From Bacillota bacterium (GTDB taxonomy: Bacteria; Bacillota; Clostridia; Lutisporales; Lutisporaceae), in contig JAKPKE010000065.1 in assembly GCA_029553855.1 (NCBI GenBank), forward strand, positions 1-56,815: a DNA stretch of 56,815 bases, in the 5' to 3' direction. A model generated the notes under the pieces. It was not told where the DNA came from. It searched no databases and worked only from the letters and a program-made list of their open reading frames with translations. A program made the position numbers and the translations under genes. This document shows, piece by piece, positions 25,735-33,872 of this stretch. Position 1 is the first letter of the stretch; each line of letters begins with the position of its first letter.

Positions 25735-28365
25735 ATGAAGAAATATGTTTACAATTTCAATGAAGGCAAGGCTTCGATGAAAGACCTCTTGGGAGGCAAA
25801 GGTGCTAACCTTGCGGAAATGAGCAATATTGGGCTGCCGGTACCCCAGGGATTTACTATTACAACCGAAGCCTGCAACGAGTACTATAATCAGGGTGAAC
25901 AAATTTGGAGCGAGCTTAAAGATGAGATATTTGCCAAGCTTAAGGAACTTGAAGCCAAAACAGGCAAAACCTTCGGCGGGGGGAGCAATCCTTTGCTTGT
26001 GTCGGTAAGGTCCGGTGCAAAGTTTTCAATGCCCGGTATGATGGACACTATACTTAATCTTGGATTGAATGACGAGGTTGTTGAAACCGTAAAGAATATT
26101 ACCGGAAATGAAAGATTTGCAATGGACAGCTACAGGAGATTCATTCAGATGTTCGGCGATGTTGTCATGGAAATACCGAAGCCGAAATTTGAAAAAGTGC
26201 TTGATGAAATAAAAGAAGAAAAAAATGCAAAATATGATACCGACCTTACGGCTTCCGATCTGAGGAAAGTAGTGGAGAAGTTCAAGGATATCTACAGGAA
26301 TGAAAAGGGTGAGGATTTCCCGCAGAATCCGGAGAATCAGCTTCTTCTTGCGGTAACGGCGGTATTCAGATCCTGGAACAATGAAAGGGCAATAATATAC
26401 AGATCAATGAACAACATACCGGGAAACCTTGGTACTGCAGTCAATGTACAGTCAATGGTGTTTGGAAATATGGGGAACGACTGCGGAACGGGTGTTGCTT
26501 TCACTAGAAACCCCGCAACGGGAGAAAGAAAAATATTCGGAGAGTTTCTTATGAATGCGCAGGGGGAGGACGTCGTAGCGGGTATAAGAACACCCCAGAC
26601 CATAGAAAAGCTAGGGGAAATAAATCAGGAAGTTTACGATCAGTTCATCGGCGTTGCCAACCTGTTGGAAGATCACTACAAAGATATGCAGGATATAGAA
26701 TTTACCATCGAAAAGGGCAAGCTTTTCATGCTTCAGACAAGAAACGGCAAGAGGACGGCTGCTGCAGCACTGAGAGTTGCTGTTGAACTTGTTGAGGAAG
26801 GCAAGATAACCAAAGAGGAAGCAGTGCTGAGAGTAGATCCTGCACAGCTTGACCAGCTTCTTCACCCAACTTTTGATCCGGATGTGCTGAAAAAGGCTTC
26901 ACCGATAGCCAAAGGTCTCCCCGCTTCTCCTGGAGCTGCCTCAGGCAGAGCATACTTCACAGCTGCAGAAGCAGTAAGCGCTTCAAAAAATGGTGAAAAG
27001 GTAATACTTGTAAGACTTGAGACATCACCGGAAGATATTGAAGGAATGGCAGAATCTAAAGGAATTCTTACAGCAAGGGGAGGAATGACTTCCCATGCGG
27101 CTGTTGTTGCAAGAGGAATGGGAAAATGCTGCGTCGCCGGATGCGAAGAGATAAAGGTCAATGAAGAGACGAAGCAATTCACAGCCGGGGGCAAGGTATA
27201 CAAGGAGGGTGACTTTATATCCCTGAATGGCGGTACCGGCTGCGTTTATGAAGGAGTCATCCCTACAAAGGAGCCTGAATTGTCAGGATACTTCGGAACG
27301 CTCATGTCATGGGCCGACGAAGCAAGGAGGATGAAGGTCAGAGCAAACGCAGACACACCGAAAGATGCAGAGCAGGCTGTGAAATTCGGCGCAGAAGGGA
27401 TAGGGCTTTGCCGTACGGAGCACATGTTCTTCAGCGAGGATAGAATAGCTGCGGTAAGAGAAATGATTATATCGGAAACAGTAGAAGAGAGAAAGGTTGC
27501 ATTGGCAAAGCTGCTTCCAATGCAGAGAGAGGACTTTGTCGGGATATTTGAAGCAATGGAAGAAAGACCGGTTACAATAAGGCTTTTAGACCCGCCGCTG
27601 CACGAGTTCCTGCCTCAGGTCGATGATGAGATAAAGGCCCTTTCAAAAACTATGGGAGTTGAATTTGAAAAGCTGAAGGCAAGGGTGGAAGGCCTTCATG
27701 AGTTCAATCCGATGCTTGGACACAGGGGCTGCCGTCTTGCGATATCTTATCCTGAATTGGCCGAAATGCAGGCAAGGGCAATAATAGAAGCTGCTGTAAA
27801 GGTTAAGAAAAATAAAGGAATAGATGTTCATCCTGAAATAATGATACCTCTTGTAGGAGAAATAAAAGAGCTTACCTATATTGAGAAGGTAGTAAGGAAG
27901 GTGGCTGACCAGGTTATTGCAGATTCAGGCATAGAATTGAATTATCTGTACGGCACAATGATAGAAGTACCGAGAGGCGCCATAACAGCTGATGAAATTG
28001 CAGAAACGGCGGAATTCTTCTCCTTCGGCACAAATGACCTTACCCAGATGGCTTATGGCTTCTCAAGGGACGATGCAGGAAAGTTTATTAATGAATATAT
28101 CAGTAAAGGCATATTTGAGCGTGATCCCTTCCAGACTCTTGACCAGAAGGGCGTAGGGAAATTAGTAGAAATGGCAGTAGAGCTTGGAAGAAAGTCAAGA
28201 CCGGACATCAAGCTCGGTATCTGCGGAGAGCATGGTGGAGATCCGGAATCAGTGGAATTCTGCCACAGGGTAGGACTCAGCTATGTGTCCTGCTCACCCT
28301 TCAGGGTGCCTATAGCAAGACTTGCTGCCGCCCAGGCCTCGATAAAGGATAAGAAAAAGCAATAG
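25735..28365 (+). CDS. ppdK: Pyruvate, phosphate dikinase
   Basis: Interconverts pyruvate + ATP + Pi and PEP + AMP + PPi. At 876 residues, normal length, it has an N-terminal ATP-grasp nucleotide domain (KDLLGGKGANLAEM, VRSGAKFSMPGMMDT), a swivelling phosphohistidine domain with GGMTSHAAVVARGMG (His454 by position), and a C-terminal PEP/pyruvate barrel (GLCRTEHMFF, NPMLGHRGCRL, GICGEHGGDP). In anaerobic clostridia PPDK commonly works in glycolysis in the PEP-to-pyruvate direction. It is monocistronic, with a REP-like motif touching its stop codon and a terminator after it. Confidence 0.97.
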   Translation: MKKYVYNFNEGKASMKDLLGGKGANLAEMSNIGLPVPQGFTITTEACNEYYNQGEQIWSELKDEIFAKLKELEAKTGKTFGGGSNPLLVSVRSGAKFSMPGMMDTILNLGLNDEVVETVKNITGNERFAMDSYRRFIQMFGDVVMEIPKPKFEKVLDEIKEEKNAKYDTDLTASDLRKVVEKFKDIYRNEKGEDFPQNPENQLLLAVTAVFRSWNNERAIIYRSMNNIPGNLGTAVNVQSMVFGNMGNDCGTGVAFTRNPATGERKIFGEFLMNAQGEDVVAGIRTPQTIEKLGEINQEVYDQFIGVANLLEDHYKDMQDIEFTIEKGKLFMLQTRNGKRTAAAALRVAVELVEEGKITKEEAVLRVDPAQLDQLLHPTFDPDVLKKASPIAKGLPASPGAASGRAYFTAAEAVSASKNGEKVILVRLETSPEDIEGMAESKGILTARGGMTSHAAVVARGMGKCCVAGCEEIKVNEETKQFTAGGKVYKEGDFISLNGGTGCVYEGVIPTKEPELSGYFGTLMSWADEARRMKVRANADTPKDAEQAVKFGAEGIGLCRTEHMFFSEDRIAAVREMIISETVEERKVALAKLLPMQREDFVGIFEAMEERPVTIRLLDPPLHEFLPQVDDEIKALSKTMGVEFEKLKARVEGLHEFNPMLGHRGCRLAISYPELAEMQARAIIEAAVKVKKNKGIDVHPEIMIPLVGEIKELTYIEKVVRKVADQVIADSGIELNYLYGTMIEVPRGAITADEIAETAEFFSFGTNDLTQMAYGFSRDDAGKFINEYISKGIFERDPFQTLDQKGVGKLVEMAVELGRKSRPDIKLGICGEHGGDPESVEFCHRVGLSYVSCSPFRVPIARLAAAQASIKDKKKQ

Positions 28366-28386
28366 GGACGGTTCTTTCTGCTTTTC
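28365..28386 (+). repeat. REP-like motif after ppdK (matches 55898)
   Basis: The 22-nt stretch begins GGGACGGTTCTTT and overlaps the last base of the ppdK stop codon. It matches 55898-55919, just upstream of the REP-associated transposase, at 21 of 22 positions. It is probably a stray copy of the motif handled by that transposase family. Confidence 0.6.
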
Positions 28387-28396
28387 ATAAACATCA

Positions 28397-28442
28397 AAAC
28401 AGGGTATTGGCACCTGATTTCAGGGGCAAAACCCTGTTTTTT
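28397..28442 (+). terminator. Rho-independent terminator of ppdK
   Basis: AAACAGGGT (28397-28405) pairs with ACCCTGTTT (28431-28439), an inner CCTGA/TCAGG stem lies between, and a T-run follows. Confidence 0.85.
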
Positions 28443-28515
28443 GTGTGCGCGTTTCTGCACTTAAAAAACACTTTTATACAGAAAAATGGTTTTTTATGCA
28501 GGACAAAGCAGGTAA

Positions 28516-30771
28516 ATGGCGAATATAACGAATAACGAAGAGAATCCAAAAGGAGTGAATGCGGTGATTAAAAACATTCAAGATCAGTTCATCGAAAAAG
28601 CCCCTTTAGCTTTTTCTTTTTATGAAGTAATTTTTAATGCTCAAGGCTTGCCTATTGATTACAAATTATTAGAGTACAATTCTGCCTTTGAAAAAAACTT
28701 TAATCCTGAAAAGTCAAAGATAATTGGTAAAAACATGTCGGAATGGCTATTTAAATCAGAGAAAACTCGGGGAAAATGGTACAATGCTTTCGCAGATTTA
28801 ATATTAACGGAATACAGCAGGGAATTCGATGAAATGCTGGAGATTAACGGCCATTGGTATCTCGTTTCTGCTTTCGTACCTTTTTCCGGTTATTTGATTG
28901 TTTTATTTCATGACGCAACCAAATTCGAGAAAGCAAAAATGAAGCCCCGGGGAATGCAGGATTTATCGGAGGTTAATAAGGTTTTCAGCCAAAGTATCTT
29001 TGATTATTCTCCCCTTGCTATCATCATTTATCAGGTAAAAGGAGATGGCGCATCAAGCAGCGACTATATTATTCAGAGTGTGAATCCTGCCAGTCTTAGA
29101 ATTGAAGGATGGCGCGAGGAGAATGTCATTGGTAAACCTTTAGGGGAGGTCCGGCCCGGAGTTGATGAATTTGGCATTATCAATATTTTTCAACAAGTAT
29201 GGAAAACAGGCAGGACTGCATATTACCCAGCCAGGGTCTATAAGGAAGGTGAGGAGCACCGCTGGTTCAAAAATACTATTTTTAAACTCCCAACCGGGGA
29301 GATTGTAGCAGTTTATAGTGATGTTACAGAAAAGATTGAAGCAGAAAAAGAATTATTTGCGGAAAAAGAAAAGCTAAGAGTGACACTGTATTCCATAGGG
29401 GATGGGGTAATAACTACTGACAGGCGGGGCAGAATAGAAATGATTAATCAGGTAACTGAGAACCTTACCGGCTGGAAACAGGATGAGGCTAAAGGCATGC
29501 TTCTAACCACCGTATTTGATATTTACAGTGAAGCTACCGGGAAGCCCTGTGAGAATCCGGTGGATATGGTTTTAAAAAGCGGTAACATTGTAGGTTTGGC
29601 TAACCACACTGTTTTAAGGGCTAAGGACGGCAAGGAAAAGCCTATTGTAGACAGCGCAGCTCCTATTAAAAACCAGCAGGGGGAGATATTAGGAGTTGTT
29701 TTAGTGTTTCGGGACGTATCGGAGGCTAAAGAAAAAGAGGCTCAAATCAAGTTCTTAAGCTATAGGGACTCTTTAACTGGACTTTATAACAGAACTTTTT
29801 TTGAGGAGGAATTAAAAAGGCTGGATACGGAAAGCCAATTGCCCTTAACATTTATAATCGGGGATTTGGATGGTCTCAAGCTGATTAATGATGTTTTTGG
29901 GCATCAGGCAGGAGATCAGGCTTTGGTCAAGATGGCTGAAACAATCAGCGTTTCCTGCAGGGGTTCAGATGTAATATCCCGCTGGGGCGGGGATGAATTC
30001 GTTGTCTTGCTCCCTAAAACCCCGGAAGACATAGGACAGAAAATCTGTGATAGAATAAAAAAGATTTTTTGCGATAAAGAGGTCACAGGTACTAAACTAA
30101 GCATCTCCCTTGGTTGTTCCAGCAAGACTGACAAGAGTGAAAAATGGCAGGAAATCCTTAAAAAAGCAGAGGATAATATGTATAAAAGTAAACTTTTAGG
30201 CGCAAAAAGCTATCGGAGTACTATCTTATCTTCTATTAAAAACACTCTATTTGAAAAAAGCTACGAAACAGAAGAGCATGGCGAAAGATTGGGGCATTTT
30301 TGCAGGGAAATAGGCAGAATAATGGATTTACCTTCCTTTAATATAGACGAATTAGAAGTTCTAGCAATGCTTCATGACATAGGTAAAATTGCAATTGATG
30401 ATCAAATATTGAATAAACCCGGCAAGTTAACAGAAGCCGAGATGCTTATAATAAAAAAGCATCCTGAAACCGGTTGCCGGATTGCCCAGACTGTCCCCGA
30501 ACTGTCAAATATAGCAGATTATATTTTAGCCCACCATGAAAGATGGGATGGCAAAGGCTACCCCAAGGGTTTGGCCGGAGAGGCGATTCCCTTGTTATCC
30601 AGGATTTTGGCAGTGGCGGACGCTTATGATGCCATGACTCAGGACAGGCCCTATCGAAAAGCTGTTTCTCCGGCAGAAGCAAAAGAAGAATTAAGGAGAA
30701 ATGCAGGCACCCAGTTTGATCCTCAAATAGTGGACATTTTTCTTGAGTATTTAGAGGGAATTGTTCCCTGA
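28516..30771 (+). CDS. PAS-PAS-PAS-GGDEF-HD-GYP cyclic-di-GMP signalling protein
   Basis: 751-residue cytoplasmic protein (no membrane segment). Three PAS-like sensor regions (about 25-140, 160-275, 285-405) are followed by a diguanylate cyclase domain (about 410-575) with DSLTGLYNR and the intact active site RWGGDEF (about 488-494). An HD-GYP phosphodiesterase domain (about 590-748) carries LHDIGK and HHERWDGKGYPKGL. Both catalytic motifs look complete, so it may make and break c-di-GMP in response to a PAS-sensed signal. The ATG at 28516 has a weak ribosome-binding site. The in-frame GTG at 28564, with AAAAGGAG 9 nt upstream, may be the true start. A terminator follows at 30838. Confidence 0.93.
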   Translation: MANITNNEENPKGVNAVIKNIQDQFIEKAPLAFSFYEVIFNAQGLPIDYKLLEYNSAFEKNFNPEKSKIIGKNMSEWLFKSEKTRGKWYNAFADLILTEYSREFDEMLEINGHWYLVSAFVPFSGYLIVLFHDATKFEKAKMKPRGMQDLSEVNKVFSQSIFDYSPLAIIIYQVKGDGASSSDYIIQSVNPASLRIEGWREENVIGKPLGEVRPGVDEFGIINIFQQVWKTGRTAYYPARVYKEGEEHRWFKNTIFKLPTGEIVAVYSDVTEKIEAEKELFAEKEKLRVTLYSIGDGVITTDRRGRIEMINQVTENLTGWKQDEAKGMLLTTVFDIYSEATGKPCENPVDMVLKSGNIVGLANHTVLRAKDGKEKPIVDSAAPIKNQQGEILGVVLVFRDVSEAKEKEAQIKFLSYRDSLTGLYNRTFFEEELKRLDTESQLPLTFIIGDLDGLKLINDVFGHQAGDQALVKMAETISVSCRGSDVISRWGGDEFVVLLPKTPEDIGQKICDRIKKIFCDKEVTGTKLSISLGCSSKTDKSEKWQEILKKAEDNMYKSKLLGAKSYRSTILSSIKNTLFEKSYETEEHGERLGHFCREIGRIMDLPSFNIDELEVLAMLHDIGKIAIDDQILNKPGKLTEAEMLIIKKHPETGCRIAQTVPELSNIADYILAHHERWDGKGYPKGLAGEAIPLLSRILAVADAYDAMTQDRPYRKAVSPAEAKEELRRNAGTQFDPQIVDIFLEYLEGIVP

Positions 30772-30837
30772 ACAGCATTAATGTAAAAAGGAGCCTACTG
30801 GACAGGTAAAACCAATAAAAGATATACAGCATTAAAT

Positions 30838-30878
30838 ACACGACTGGGTAAACATGATGCCCAGTCGTGTTATTTTAT
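30838..30878 (+). terminator. Rho-independent terminator of the GGDEF/HD-GYP gene
   Basis: Perfect 11-bp stem ACACGACTGGG (30838-30848) with CCCAGTCGTGT (30860-30870), followed by TATTTTAT. Confidence 0.85.
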
Positions 30879-30882
30879 AGTA

Positions 30883-30963
30883 TTTAAGTGCCCGTGCCAT
30901 TATTTCCTCATTCTTGGGAAAAGGCACATGAGCTTCAAATGCGGCGAAGCCGCTTTTGTTTTC
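30883..30963. repeat. Dispersed structured repeat, copy 2 (partner at 6123)
   Basis: Begins TTTAAGTGCCCGTGCC and follows the 6123 copy closely. The stem keeps its pairing through a C-G to U-A change (GCGCC/GGCGC versus GTGCC/GGCAC), and the CGGC-GAA-GCCG hairpin is intact. Here it lies between a terminator and the first small-protein gene. Confidence 0.6.
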
Positions 30964-30968
30964 TGGTT

Positions 30969-31031
30969 GTAGCAACAGAATGTACAAGTCATATAATGCT
31001 ATTGAAAGATGATAAACCTGTACGAATTCTA
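30969..31031 (+). repeat. Duplicated leader element, copy 1
   Basis: The first 33 nt (30969-31001, starting GTAGCAACAGAATGTAC) are identical to 32025-32057, and the next 30 nt are similar. From the ATG at 30996 the two copies differ mainly by synonymous or conservative codon changes. Here that frame runs on without a stop into the gene at 31059. Confidence 0.7.
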
Positions 31032-31058
31032 TTATTTAAGAAGGAAGGAGGTGAGCCT

Positions 31059-31361
31059 ATGAAGGATAGCGTAAGGATTCCGGAAATGCTGACCCCGGAG
31101 TTAGCTAAGGCTTTAGCAGGTAATGTATATGTAATTAAGGACGAGTCCAGCCCTAAAGAAGAAATTACTGCATCACGGAAAGGGTTTTTTAAATCAGATA
31201 ATAAACCGGGTAAAAAGAAAGAAAAAGAGTGCGTACCGCAAAAAAACATGAGAGATATTGATATGTGCTGCCAGAAAAAAGTCAAATGCATATTTGTATT
31301 GAACAGTGCTGTAGTAATCAACATCAATTCAGTCTGTGAAGAGGATCACCGTACGGCGTAA
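31059..31361 (+). CDS. Small protein of unknown family, paralogue of 32116
   Basis: 100 residues from ATG 31059, with GGAAGGAGGTGA 5 nt upstream; the open frame extends further upstream through the duplicated leader (ATG 30996). It has an N-terminal motif RIPEMLTPELAKALAGN, a lysine-rich charged middle, and a C-terminal CCQKKVKCIFVLNSAVVIN segment (one or two beta strands) ending NSVCEED. The same N- and C-terminal motifs occur in the 79-residue protein at 32116. The middle gene at 31456 shares the N-terminal motif and a similar strand. No signal peptide or membrane helix. I do not recognise the family. Confidence 0.75.
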   Translation: MKDSVRIPEMLTPELAKALAGNVYVIKDESSPKEEITASRKGFFKSDNKPGKKKEKECVPQKNMRDIDMCCQKKVKCIFVLNSAVVININSVCEEDHRTA

Positions 31362-31455
31362 AGACTGTATTAAATGAATAGGTATATAATGTTCAAGCAA
31401 TTGTACCTACACTTTATTGTGCGTATCATGGTCGGAAAGTGAGGTGATGGAAAAC

Positions 31456-31992
31456 ATGGAACAAGTTGTTATGCCTGAGCTTATTACTCCCAAGTTTGCA
31501 GAAGTGATAGCTGAAAACCCGGAGATGTTTAAAATAATCACAGACCATCAGTCTGGTGAGGGGGTAATAGCAGGAAAGAACTGTACTATAGATTGCGGCA
31601 ATAATCCGGCAAATATAAAGCTGGTATTATGCAATGTAACTATCGGTATAGATGAAAATGCAGATGAGAGCGATAAAGTCTACAGCTCAAAAAAAGCAGA
31701 AGAACAGATTGAAGACTTGCATATAAAAATAGTCGGCAACGGCCAAAAACAAGGAAACAAAAGCTGGGGGGAACTTCTGAAGGAACAGAGCCAATTAAAG
31801 CTTGATATAGCAGTGCTTGAAGCAAGAGTAAGTGTAATTAGAAATATACTGAGACTGATACCCAGACAGATATTTAACAGAAAGCTGGTTGCACGATGTA
31901 AAAAAGAGATTATTGAAGCAGAAGTGCAATTAGCCTCCAAAAAGAAGGAATTGGAATATTCGGTCTTGTTTAAGGAATACGGAGAGCATTAG
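31456..31992 (+). CDS. Unknown protein sharing the MPELxTP motif, with C-terminal coiled coil
   Basis: 178 residues from ATG 31456 (GAGGTG 9 nt upstream; ATG 31447 is an alternative). The start EQVVMPELITPKFAEVIAEN matches the N-terminal motif of the flanking small proteins. Residues about 55-75 (ANIKLVLCNVTIGIDENADE) resemble their KVKFIFILNNVVININ strand. The second half is a charged, probably coiled-coil region (LKEQSQLKLDIAVLEARVSV, then KKEIIEAEVQLASKKKELEY). It may be the same small domain with an added oligomerisation arm. Function unknown. Confidence 0.75.
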   Translation: MEQVVMPELITPKFAEVIAENPEMFKIITDHQSGEGVIAGKNCTIDCGNNPANIKLVLCNVTIGIDENADESDKVYSSKKAEEQIEDLHIKIVGNGQKQGNKSWGELLKEQSQLKLDIAVLEARVSVIRNILRLIPRQIFNRKLVARCKKEIIEAEVQLASKKKELEYSVLFKEYGEH

Positions 31993-32024
31993 GGGAAAGA
32001 CGGCAGGAGTATTTTTTACAATCA

Positions 32025-32087
32025 GTAGCAACAGAATGTACAAGTCATATAATGCTAATGGAAGAGGACAAACCGGTTCACATCCTC
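32025..32087 (+). repeat. Duplicated leader element, copy 2
   Basis: Same element as 30969-31031, with the first 33 nt identical. The stretch after the ATG at 32052 keeps the encoded pattern DKPVxIL despite base changes. Confidence 0.7.
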
Positions 32088-32111
32088 CATCCTGTAAAAG
32101 AAAGGAGGTGA
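32052..32111 (+). CDS. Possible 19-residue leader peptide
   Basis: ATG 32052 to TGA 32109-32111, starting MLMEEDKPVHIL. Its stop codon overlaps the GGAGGTGA ribosome-binding site of the gene at 32116, the layout of a translationally coupled leader. Compared with copy 1 the codons GAT/GAC, CCT/CCG, GTA/GTT, ATT/ATC and CTA/CTC differ only silently, as expected of translated sequence. No good ribosome-binding site precedes this ATG, which weakens the case. Confidence 0.35.
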   Translation: MLMEEDKPVHILHPVKERR

Positions 32112-32115
32112 CTTT

Positions 32116-32355
32116 ATGGAATATGTAAAGATGCCTGAATTACTGTCGGCCGAAGCAGCAAAAGCTCTTACCGGTAATATGGAGGCGGTAAGGGATTTGA
32201 TAAGCTCAAGAGAAGTTGACAGCGGATGCCATGGCGAAGAGGAATGCTGCTGCCCGAAAAAGGTTAAGTTTATATTTATACTAAACAACGTGGTGATAAT
32301 AAACATCAATGCAGTATGCGAACAAGAAAATAATGGGCCGCCTAAACAATCCTAA
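32116..32355 (+). CDS. Small Cys-rich protein of unknown family, paralogue of 31059
   Basis: 79 residues from ATG 32116 (AAAGGAGGTGA 5 nt upstream). The N-terminal KMPELLSAEAAKALTGN and C-terminal CCCPKKVKFIFILNNVVI, with ININAVCEQE after it, align with the 100-residue protein at 31059. Only the variable middle is shorter. Cysteines cluster just before the strand (ECCCPKK), so a metal or disulfide site is possible. It is cytoplasmic by sequence. A terminator follows. Confidence 0.75.
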   Translation: MEYVKMPELLSAEAAKALTGNMEAVRDLISSREVDSGCHGEEECCCPKKVKFIFILNNVVIININAVCEQENNGPPKQS

Positions 32356-32374
32356 ATCCTTATAACAAGAATAC

Positions 32375-32415
32375 AGGTATAGAGAGTGCGCAATCTCTAT
32401 ACCTATACTTTATTT
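32375..32415. terminator. Bidirectional terminator between the small-protein genes and the DUF2680 gene
   Basis: Perfect 11-bp stem AGGTATAGAGA (32375-32385) with TCTCTATACCT (32394-32404), followed by ATACTTTATTT. It lies between convergent genes. Confidence 0.8.
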
Positions 32416-32440
32416 AGGAGCGGTCTCATATCCGGTGCTA

Positions 32441-32938
32441 TTAAAAGTTTCTGCCGAATGCTCTGTTGCCCCTTCCGAAGCCGCCCATTCCGCAGCCACC
32501 GTTCATTCTTCCCATGCCGGGAACCTGACCGTTGCAGTCTTCGATATTGCTTTTTAATCTTTCTTTAATAAGCTTGCCCTGTTCTTCCGTAAGTCTGCCG
32601 GCTTTTACTTGTTCATCGATATATGCGTTTTTCTTTTCAATAAGGTCATTTTTGTAATCCTCAGCCTTTATTCCCTCTTCCTCTGCAATCTGGTAATATG
32701 ATTTACCTGCCTGCCTTTGTGCCAATACATCTTTAATATCCATATCAAGTCTGTCGGCAAGTACTGATGCAGGAATGAGCCGGCCGTATCCGACCTTCTG
32801 GTTTCGAAGCTCTGATATTTCATTGTCGCTTAATCCGGTAACCTTTGATAATATACTCTGATCGGTACCGGCAAAAACTGAAAATGAAGAGAGCACCAAT
32901 GCAAAGGTCAAAACAATTGCCAATATAGCTTTTTTCAT
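32441..32938 (-). CDS. Secreted DUF2680 (YckD-like) protein
   Basis: 165 residues from ATG 32938 (minus) with AGGAGG upstream. A longer frame to 33007 lacks a ribosome-binding site and would bury the signal peptide. The signal peptide is MKKAILAIVLTFALVLSSFS with likely cleavage after VFA. The body has helical DUF2680 sequence (KKNAYIDEQVKAGRLTEEQG) and a Gly/Met/Arg-rich tail with GMGGFGRGNRAFGRNF. It is exported and of unknown function; the divergent two-component system may regulate it, which is inference from position. Confidence 0.85.
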   Translation of the reverse strand: MKKAILAIVLTFALVLSSFSVFAGTDQSILSKVTGLSDNEISELRNQKVGYGRLIPASVLADRLDMDIKDVLAQRQAGKSYYQIAEEEGIKAEDYKNDLIEKKNAYIDEQVKAGRLTEEQGKLIKERLKSNIEDCNGQVPGMGRMNGGCGMGGFGRGNRAFGRNF

Positions 32939-33179
32939 TTCATACACCTCCTCTCCTGAAAATTTCTTATTTCTATATTGATTGAGCTCTAATTTTATTT
33001 TACACATCAGGTTTGTTGGTATAATGATGAAATTGTGATGGATTTATGAAAATTGAACAGGTGAGAGTTAAACAGTTACTTTAATCGATAATATATGTAA
33101 TAATATTGCTATAACGAGGTGCATGGGTGATTTACGAATTACCCGTATAAATATGCAGGGGAACGGGAGGAGTGATTCT

Positions 33180-33869
33180 ATGGCAGGGGAAAAAATCCTT
33201 TTGGTAGAGGATGAAGACAGAATCAGAGAGATGGTAAAGGAATATCTGGAAAATGAGGGCTTTATTGTAACGGAAGCGATAGATGGGGCAGACGCGTTGG
33301 AAAAGTTTAAAAGCTTTGAATATGATATGATGGTGCTGGATGTAATGCTTCCCAGGGTGGATGGATGGAGTGTATGCAGAGAGGTCAGGAGGACTTCTTC
33401 GATACCAATGTTAATGCTCACAGCCAGGGGGGAAGAATATGACAGACTTTTCGGGTTTGAACTGGGAGTCGATGATTACATTGTAAAACCTTTCAGTCCC
33501 AAGGAGCTTGTTGCCAGAATGAAGGCAGTGCTGAAACGCAGCAGAAATGCCGCAGGCAATGGCTTTTCTGCCGAACTGTTTGAATATAAAGGGCTCTCAG
33601 TTAATATTAGCTCCAGAAGAGTTGCAATAGACGGTAAAAATATAGATATGACACCCAAAGAATTTGATCTGATAAGCTTCTTTGTAAAAAACAGGGACAG
33701 GGTATTTACAAGGGAGCAGCTGTTAAATCAGGTATGGGGCTATGAGTTCGGAGGGGATTACAGGACGGTTGACACTCATATAAAAATGCTCAGGGAGAGC
33801 CTTGGAGAGTATAGGGGCCTCATTGTAACTGTCTGGGGCGTAGGATACAGGTTCGAGACGGAGGGATAA
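33180..33869 (+). CDS. OmpR/PhoB-type response regulator
   Basis: 229 residues from ATG 33180 with GGGAGGAG upstream; an in-frame extension to 33123 is not needed. The receiver domain has acidic residues VEDED, phosphoacceptor Asp54 in MVLDVML, T in MLTARG, and Lys in DYIVKPFSP. The C-terminal winged-helix DNA-binding domain carries MTPKEFDLISFF, VFTREQLLNQVWGYEF and the end VWGVGYRFE. It is followed 3 nt later by its histidine kinase. Confidence 0.96.
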   Translation: MAGEKILLVEDEDRIREMVKEYLENEGFIVTEAIDGADALEKFKSFEYDMMVLDVMLPRVDGWSVCREVRRTSSIPMLMLTARGEEYDRLFGFELGVDDYIVKPFSPKELVARMKAVLKRSRNAAGNGFSAELFEYKGLSVNISSRRVAIDGKNIDMTPKEFDLISFFVKNRDRVFTREQLLNQVWGYEFGGDYRTVDTHIKMLRESLGEYRGLIVTVWGVGYRFETEG

Positions 33870-33872
33870 GAG

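Noticed and set aside
30888-31058. Long N-terminal extension of the first small protein from an ATG at 30888
   Set aside because: Its first part lies in the dispersed structured repeat. Only the section from 30996 shows coding-like conservation, and the strong ribosome-binding site supports 31059.
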